DNA of 9,836 bases from Kiloniellales bacterium (GTDB lineage Bacteria; Pseudomonadota; Alphaproteobacteria; Kiloniellales; JAKSDN01). The first letter of the stretch is position 1. Each line of letters starts with the position of its first letter. This document shows, piece by piece, positions 6,162 to 9,836 of this stretch. Both the position numbers and the translations under genes were made by a program. The DNA lies in the NCBI GenBank assembly GCA_022360075.1, contig JAKSDN010000935.1, forward strand, positions 1 through 9,836, written 5' to 3'. The notes under the pieces are model-generated. The model saw nothing but the letters and a program-made list of their open reading frames with translations, was not told the DNA's origin and did no database searches.

Positions 6162-6236
6162 ACGAAAAGCGCCCAGAAAGGGCAAAATCAGCAACCAGGA
6201 CTCTCAGCCTGAAAGACCAGTTCTGGGAGCAGGTCA

Positions 6237-6350
6237 GACGACATCCGGGCTCTGGTCGGCTGGTTCGTGGTGTCGCCCGATGCGGGCCGCAATGTAGACC
6301 TGTGGCTGGAGGGCGACCTTGCCGCCATTCTGACCCTGGCGACCGGCCGC
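6237..6350 (+). pseudogene. Probable serine recombinase C-terminal relic
   Basis: The frame reads DDIRALVGWFVVSPDAGR, then NVDLWLEGDLAAILTLA and a short basic tail. This resembles the far C-terminus of large serine recombinases (the IRxLVExVVLTP...DLxGELAxILxLA pattern). Nothing of the resolvase catalytic domain or the zinc ribbon is present, and the match is short, so this rests on pattern recognition. It sits in the same strip of decayed mobile DNA as the transposase relic. An in-frame stop lies at about 6420. Confidence 0.5.
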
Positions 6351-6467
6351 AAAACAGCCGTCGACCCTGGGGATGAGCGGGTTGAACCGCTCCGGGTTTG
6401 CCGGAGGCTCACTGACCTCTAGCGGCCAGGGCATTTGGCCTCTTGCCGCGGTATCCTCTTATTCAGT
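6351..6467. other. Gap between recombinase relic and gntR promoter
   Basis: I see no gene, strong inverted repeat or RNA-like structure here. The reading frame of the recombinase relic runs on without recognisable motifs to a stop near 6420. Confidence 0.4.
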
Positions 6468-6496
6468 TTGGAAGTTGCGCAAGGAACTATGCTAAT
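6468..6496 (+). promoter_or_regulatory. gntR promoter
   Basis: TTGGAA (6468-6473) and GCTAAT (6491-6496) are separated by exactly 17 bp. This predicts a start near 6503, inside the palindromic operator that begins at 6498. The layout suggests autorepression. The following ribosome binding site is AGGA at 6519-6522, seven bases before the ATG. Confidence 0.5.
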
Positions 6497-6497
6497 C

Positions 6498-6514
6498 TGT
6501 GATTAGTGATCACG
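6498..6514. promoter_or_regulatory. GntR operator, site A (autoregulatory)
   Basis: TGTGATTAGTGATCACG contains TGTGAT and ATCACG half-sites five bases apart, and the palindromic core GTGATCAC at 6506-6513. It matches 14 of 17 positions of the reverse complement of the site at 8668-8684. Both sites sit one base or less from a predicted -10. Binding by the adjacent GntR protein is inferred from this recurrence and position. Confidence 0.65.
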
Positions 6515-6529
6515 ATTTAGGACGTTGAG

Positions 6530-7201
6530 ATGGCCAAGGCAAAGGTTCCCAAGCTCAGATGGGAGCCGCTTCACGAGCAGACATACCGAGAGTTGCGTAG
6601 CGCGATCATGACGGCGCGCTTCGCGCCCGGCGAGCAATTGACGGTCCGGACAGTCGCCGCCGCCTTCGGCGTCAGTCCAATGCCGGTGCGGGCTGCCTTC
6701 TCTCGCCTCGTGGCCGAGCGGGCGCTCGTTCAGAACCCGAACGGCACAATCAACGTGCCCAATATCTCCTCCGATACCTTGGAAGAGATCATCCGCTTTC
6801 GGGTTCTCTTGGAAGGCATCGCGACCGAGCGCGCTGCGACGAAGATCACCAAGGAGGAGCTGAAGAGCCTCGAGAGCCTCGCCCGCGCGCTCGCCAAGGC
6901 CTCCGAACGCGAGAATTATGCCGGCTATCCCGAGCTGAATCAGAAGTTCAAGTTCACGATCTACAAAGCGGCGGACTCTCCCATTCTTCTGGATCTTATC
7001 GAGCGTCTATGGCTCCAGATCGGCCCCTTCATGTCTCACTACGGCAAGGATAGTCGACTACGCCAAGCCAAGAACGATCGGCATGAAGCCGTCTATGAAG
7101 CGCTTTGTGAAAGAGACGGTGCGGCCGCCCGACGTGAAATCGAGCAGGACATCGCCGACGGCGGCGCCTTCCTACGCGAGGTGGCTGGCTTCGATAGCTA
7201 A
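6530..7201 (+). CDS. GntR-family regulator with FCD domain
   Basis: The product is 223 residues, standard for the FadR/FCD subfamily. The N-terminal winged helix covers 12-78 (YRELRSAIMTARFAPGEQLTVRT..., recognition region GVSPMPVRAAFSRLVAERAL at 47-66). The all-helical FCD domain covers about 83-218. In most FCD proteins three His residues help bind a metal. Here H185 (NDRHEAVYEAL) is kept, but the positions usually seen as FH and xH before the last helix are K141 (QKFKFTIY) and Q206 (IEQDI), so metal binding is probably lost or altered. It converges with the aldehyde dehydrogenase gene 13 bp away. Its own promoter carries the same palindrome as the dehydrogenase/aminotransferase intergenic region, so it most likely represses itself and that pair until an amine or acid ligand is present. 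Confidence 0.92.
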   Translation: MAKAKVPKLRWEPLHEQTYRELRSAIMTARFAPGEQLTVRTVAAAFGVSPMPVRAAFSRLVAERALVQNPNGTINVPNISSDTLEEIIRFRVLLEGIATERAATKITKEELKSLESLARALAKASERENYAGYPELNQKFKFTIYKAADSPILLDLIERLWLQIGPFMSHYGKDSRLRQAKNDRHEAVYEALCERDGAAARREIEQDIADGGAFLREVAGFDS

Positions 7202-7214
7202 ATGCCAGTGCGCG

Positions 7215-8648
7215 CTACTGCGCCAGCAGATAGGCCGTACGCGACTGGGTATAGAACTCCCGCGCAGCCCGGCCCTGTTCGCGTGGCCCATAGCCCGAAG
7301 CCTTGGTCCCACCGAAAGGCACGTGATGGTCGACCCCGGCCGTCGGCAGATTCACCATGGCCAGCCCGGCTTTGATCCGACGTTGAAAATCGCGCGCTTT
7401 GGCCATCGAGCGGGTGAAGAGGGCCGAAGACAGCCCGAAATCCGTATCGTTGGCCACGGCGATCGCTTCCTCGTAATCGCCGACGCGAATGACGGCGGCG
7501 ACCGGCCCGAAGATCTCTTCCCGGTTCAATCGCATATCGTTTCGCGTCTCGGTAAAGAGAGCCGGGCTGAGGAAGTATCCCTCGGTCGCCGCGTCAACCG
7601 GCTCGCCGCCGCAGCGCAAGACGGCACTCTCTTCCCGGCCGAGCTTCAGGTAGCCCATGACCTTGTCGAGCTGGCGCCGATCCACCACCGGCCCGATCTC
7701 GGTCTCGGGTTCAAGAGCATGCCCGACGCGCAGGCCACGCAGCCGAGCCTCGACCCGCTCGACGAAGCTGTCGTGGATGCCCTCGGTGACAATGAGCCGG
7801 CTCGCGGCAGTGCAGCGCTGCCCGGTCTGAAAGAAGGCGGCGTTAACGGCACTTTCAACAGCAAGCTCCAGGTCGGCGTCATCAAGGACGATGAGGGGGT
7901 TCTTCCCGCCGAGCTCGAGCTGGATCTTGACGCCCCGGGCGACCGCGTCGGCGGCGATCCGCCGCCCGACGGGTGTCGAACCGGTGAAGCTGATCGCCTG
8001 AATGTCGGGATGGCTCACCAGCGCGGCGCCGGTCTCGCCGTCCCCCATGACCAGATTGAAGGCCCCGTCCGGAAAGCCGACTCGGGCGATGATCTCCGCC
8101 AGCGCATGGGCCGAGGCCGGCGCCAACTCGGAGGGCTTGAACACCACGGTGTTGGCGAAGGCGAGCGCGGGAGCGATCTTCCAAGCGGGAACGGACAGCG
8201 GAAAGTTCCAAGGCGTCACGATCGCCACGGCGCCGACCGGCTCGGCTGTCACGCTGACATCGACATGGGGACGGATCGATGGGAGTCGCTCGCCGGAGGC
8301 GCGCAGGGCTTCGCCGGCATAGTAGCGAAAAATCTGCGCGCTTCGGGTCGCCTCGCCGACGCCATCGGCAAGGATCTTGCCCTCTTCGCGCGACAGCAGG
8401 CGCCCCAACTCCACGCGCCGGGAGAAGATCTCGTCCGCGACCGCGTCCAACATCTCGGAGCGCTGCAGGATCGTCAGATCGGCCATCCTCGGTAACGCGG
8501 CGGACGCTGCGGTAACCGCATTGTCCACCTGATCCGCCGAAGCTATGGCGTAATCGCCGACGATATCCGAGAGATCGGACGGGTTGATGTTGGCGATAGA
8601 GGCCTCGGCTGCGACCCAGTCTCCGCCGATGAAGTTCATATGGGCCAC
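7215..8648 (-). CDS. NAD(P)+-dependent aldehyde dehydrogenase (KGSADH-like)
   Basis: The product is 477 residues, a complete ALDH superfamily member. Visible motifs are TPWNFP (145-150, N148), the FKPSE cofactor loop (170-174, K171), FTGSTPVGRRIA (221-232), LELGGKNP with general base E245, GQRCTAASR with catalytic C279, and EEIFGP. The N-terminal FIGGDWV and the SREEGK/RYYAGEALR pattern resemble alpha-ketoglutaric semialdehyde and succinic semialdehyde dehydrogenases. It oxidises an aldehyde, often a semialdehyde, to the acid in the cytoplasm. The start is GTG at 8648, since GGAGGTGA (minus strand, 8659-8652) lies at ideal distance from it; the ATG three codons later at 8639 would be too far. 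It is divergent from a class III aminotransferase, so its likely substrate is that enzyme's semialdehyde product. The exact substrate is not established. Confidence 0.92.
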   Translation of the reverse strand: MAHMNFIGGDWVAAEASIANINPSDLSDIVGDYAIASADQVDNAVTAASAALPRMADLTILQRSEMLDAVADEIFSRRVELGRLLSREEGKILADGVGEATRSAQIFRYYAGEALRASGERLPSIRPHVDVSVTAEPVGAVAIVTPWNFPLSVPAWKIAPALAFANTVVFKPSELAPASAHALAEIIARVGFPDGAFNLVMGDGETGAALVSHPDIQAISFTGSTPVGRRIAADAVARGVKIQLELGGKNPLIVLDDADLELAVESAVNAAFFQTGQRCTAASRLIVTEGIHDSFVERVEARLRGLRVGHALEPETEIGPVVDRRQLDKVMGYLKLGREESAVLRCGGEPVDAATEGYFLSPALFTETRNDMRLNREEIFGPVAAVIRVGDYEEAIAVANDTDFGLSSALFTRSMAKARDFQRRIKAGLAMVNLPTAGVDHHVPFGGTKASGYGPREQGRAAREFYTQSRTAYLLAQ

Positions 8649-8651
8649 GAT

Positions 8652-8659
8652 CTCACCTC
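8652..8659 (-). promoter_or_regulatory. Ribosome binding site deciding a GTG start
   Basis: On the minus strand GGAGGTGA precedes the GTG at 8648 by three bases (seven from the GGAGG core). The alternative ATG at 8639 would be 16 bases from GGAGG. This favours translation from GTG. Confidence 0.7.
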
Positions 8660-8667
8660 CATCCTTG

Positions 8668-8684
8668 TGTGATCACAGATCACA
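8668..8684. promoter_or_regulatory. GntR operator, site B (divergent ald/aminotransferase)
   Basis: TGTGAT-CACAG-ATCACA is a perfect 6-5-6 dyad. It also contains the 10-bp palindrome TGTGATCACA (8668-8677). The reverse complement TGTGATCTGTGATCACA matches site A at 14 of 17 positions. It lies between the two divergent genes and directly beyond the -10 of the minus-strand promoter, so occupancy would block the dehydrogenase and probably also the aminotransferase. Confidence 0.7.
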
Positions 8685-8712
8685 TATTATGATGCTGCTG
8701 CGTCTATTGCAA
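8684..8712 (-). promoter_or_regulatory. Promoter of the aldehyde dehydrogenase gene
   Basis: On the minus strand TTGCAA (8712-8707), a 17-bp spacer and TAATAT (8689-8684) form a sigma70-like promoter, with the start expected near 8677 within the operator. The block TAAT-N-TGTGAT is shared with the gntR promoter in the same relative order. Confidence 0.5.
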
Positions 8713-8733
8713 CTGCCTCGTGGAGAGCGGGCC

Positions 8734-9836
8734 ATGGCAGCCGATCCCCTGCACAATCAGTCTCTGGAGCAGATGGACATCGCGGCATTCTTTCACCCGG
8801 CGACGTCGATTGCCGAGCATCTCGAGACGGGGCCGCGGGTCATGGTCCGTGGCTCAGGCGTGCATGTCACAGACAACAAGGGGCGCGAGTACATCGACGG
8901 CGCGGCCGGGCTTTGGTCGACGAACATCGGTTATGGCCGAATGGAAATCGTCGAGGCGATCAGCCGGCAAGCTTCCGCGCTGCCCTTCTTCCACTCCTTC
9001 ACCTCCATGTCGAACGAGCCCTCGATCCGCCTCGCAGAGCGGATCCTGCGTTGGACACCGGAAGGCATGAGCAAGGTCTTCTTCGGCCTCGGCGGCTCCG
9101 ACGCCAACGACACCAACGTCAAGATCGTCTGGTACTACAACAACATGCGCGGGCTGCCGGGGAAGAAGAAGATCATCTCGCGCAATCGCGCCTATCACGG
9201 CACGACCGTTGCCGCCGGCAGCTTGACCGGACTGCCGATCAATCACCAGGGCTTCGACCTGCCGCTTTCCATGATCAAACACACCCATTCCGTGGACCAG
9301 TATCGCGAAAAGCCGGAGGGCATGAGTGAAGGCGACTTCACCGCCTATCTGGCATCCGAGTTGGAAGCCCTGATCCTCGCGGAGGATCCCGAGACCGTGG
9401 CCGCCTTTATCGCCGAGCCGATCATGGGCACCGGCGGCGTGTTGGTGCCGCCGGCCGGCTACTTCCCGGCGATTCAGGCAGTGCTGGACCGCTACGACAT
9501 CCTCATGATCGCGGACGAGGTGATCTGCGGCTTCGGGCGCACGGGCGAAAAGTTCGGCTCGGACAGCTTCGAAATCCGACCCGACATCATCACGATGGCC
9601 AAGGGCCTCTCCAGCGGATATCTGCCGATCTCGGCAAGCGCGATCGGCGAGAAGGGCTGGCAGGTGCTCGAAGACACGGCCCAAAGATGGCGAGCTTCGG
9701 CCACGGCTTCACCTACCCGGCCCATCCCACCTGCGCCGCCGCGGCGCTGGCCAACCTCGAGATCATCGAGCGCGAGGACTTGGTCGGCAACGCCGCCCGC
9801 GCCGGCGAGCGGCTGAGAACGCGGCTCGGCGAAGAG
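8734..9836 (+). pseudogene. Class III PLP aminotransferase, frameshifted and partial at the right edge
   Basis: ATG 8734 follows GGAG (8722-8725) at good spacing; earlier in-frame ATGs at 8689 and 8692 lack one and abut the operator. The first 317 residues are a normal class III (omega-amino acid) aminotransferase: HPATS (21-25), GLGGSDANDT phosphate-binding region (118-127), RAYHGTTVAAGSLTG (152-166), ADEVICGFGRTG with pyridine-binding D261, and MAKGLSSGY with the PLP lysine K290. At 9682-9690 the frame breaks: read on directly, the protein becomes unrelated and stops near 9816. One extra A in the AAA at 9683-9685 restores KMASFGHGFTYPAHP and LANLEIIERED, open to the window end. So either the gene has a 1-nt deletion or the sequence has an error. 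It would transfer an amino group from an amine or omega-amino acid, giving a semialdehyde for the adjacent dehydrogenase. Substrate not determined. Confidence 0.85.

Noticed and set aside
7083..8495. A 470-codon plus-strand open frame opposite the aldehyde dehydrogenase.
   Set aside because: It is an antisense shadow of a complete ALDH with all catalytic motifs and contains no recognisable domain.
8584..8733. An upstream extension of the aminotransferase to ATG 8584, or starts at 8689/8692.
   Set aside because: 8584 lies within the aldehyde dehydrogenase gene and crosses the operator. 8689/8692 have no ribosome binding site and overlap the -10 region. ATG 8734 has GGAG at proper distance.
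9676..9690. Programmed -1 ribosomal frameshifting at CCCAAAG in the aminotransferase.
   Set aside because: The heptamer is not in the required phase (zero frame is GCC CAA AGA), and aminotransferases of this class are not known to use recoding. An indel is simpler.

Overview
The window is GC-rich with strong third-position GC bias. Its gene content (IclR and FCD-type GntR regulators, CaiB/BaiF CoA-transferase, acyl-CoA dehydrogenase, ADP-forming acyl-CoA ligase, KGSADH-like aldehyde dehydrogenase, class III aminotransferase) suggests an alphaproteobacterial-type chromosome, but that is an inference from protein style, not a taxonomic proof. It holds two catabolic modules separated by about 900 bp of decayed DNA.

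Left module (1-5626). A CaiB/BaiF CoA-transferase resembling mesaconyl-CoA C1-C4 CoA transferase (Mct) runs off the left edge on the minus strand. Behind it, same strand, lies a relic of a SsuB/TauB-type ABC transporter ATPase (Q-loop to LSGG only). After an AT-richer stretch with a 14-bp palindrome comes an IclR-family regulator on the plus strand, then an acyl-CoA dehydrogenase whose stop overlaps the start of an ADP-forming acyl-CoA synthetase by 4 bp. Together these could activate an acid to its CoA thioester, oxidise it to an enoyl-CoA and isomerise or transfer the CoA. If the Mct resemblance is functional, a methylsuccinate/mesaconate-type route is the natural hypothesis.

Middle (5627-6529). 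There is no intact gene. Three broken coding relics lie in order: an ECF sigma factor fragment (region 2), a DDE transposase C-terminus of IS481 type carrying an in-frame stop, and what looks like the C-terminal tail of a serine recombinase. A 32-bp near-perfect palindrome lies at the end of the transposase relic.

Right module (6468-9836). A GntR/FCD regulator (plus) converges with an aldehyde dehydrogenase (minus), 13 bp apart. The dehydrogenase is divergent from a class III aminotransferase that runs off the right edge and carries a -1 frameshift near 9683. The best regulatory signal in the window is here: the gntR promoter and the ald/aminotransferase intergenic region share a promoter-operator block (TAAT-N-TGTGAT-NN-GTGATCAC), each with the operator immediately downstream of the -10 box. 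This implies one regulon in which GntR controls itself and the divergent pair. The enzymes would convert an amine or omega-amino acid to a semialdehyde and then an acid.

I see no tRNA, rRNA, CRISPR array or intact mobile element. I did not find a clearly novel system. The most interesting points are the shared operators, the layered relics, and the possible C5 branched dicarboxylate module.
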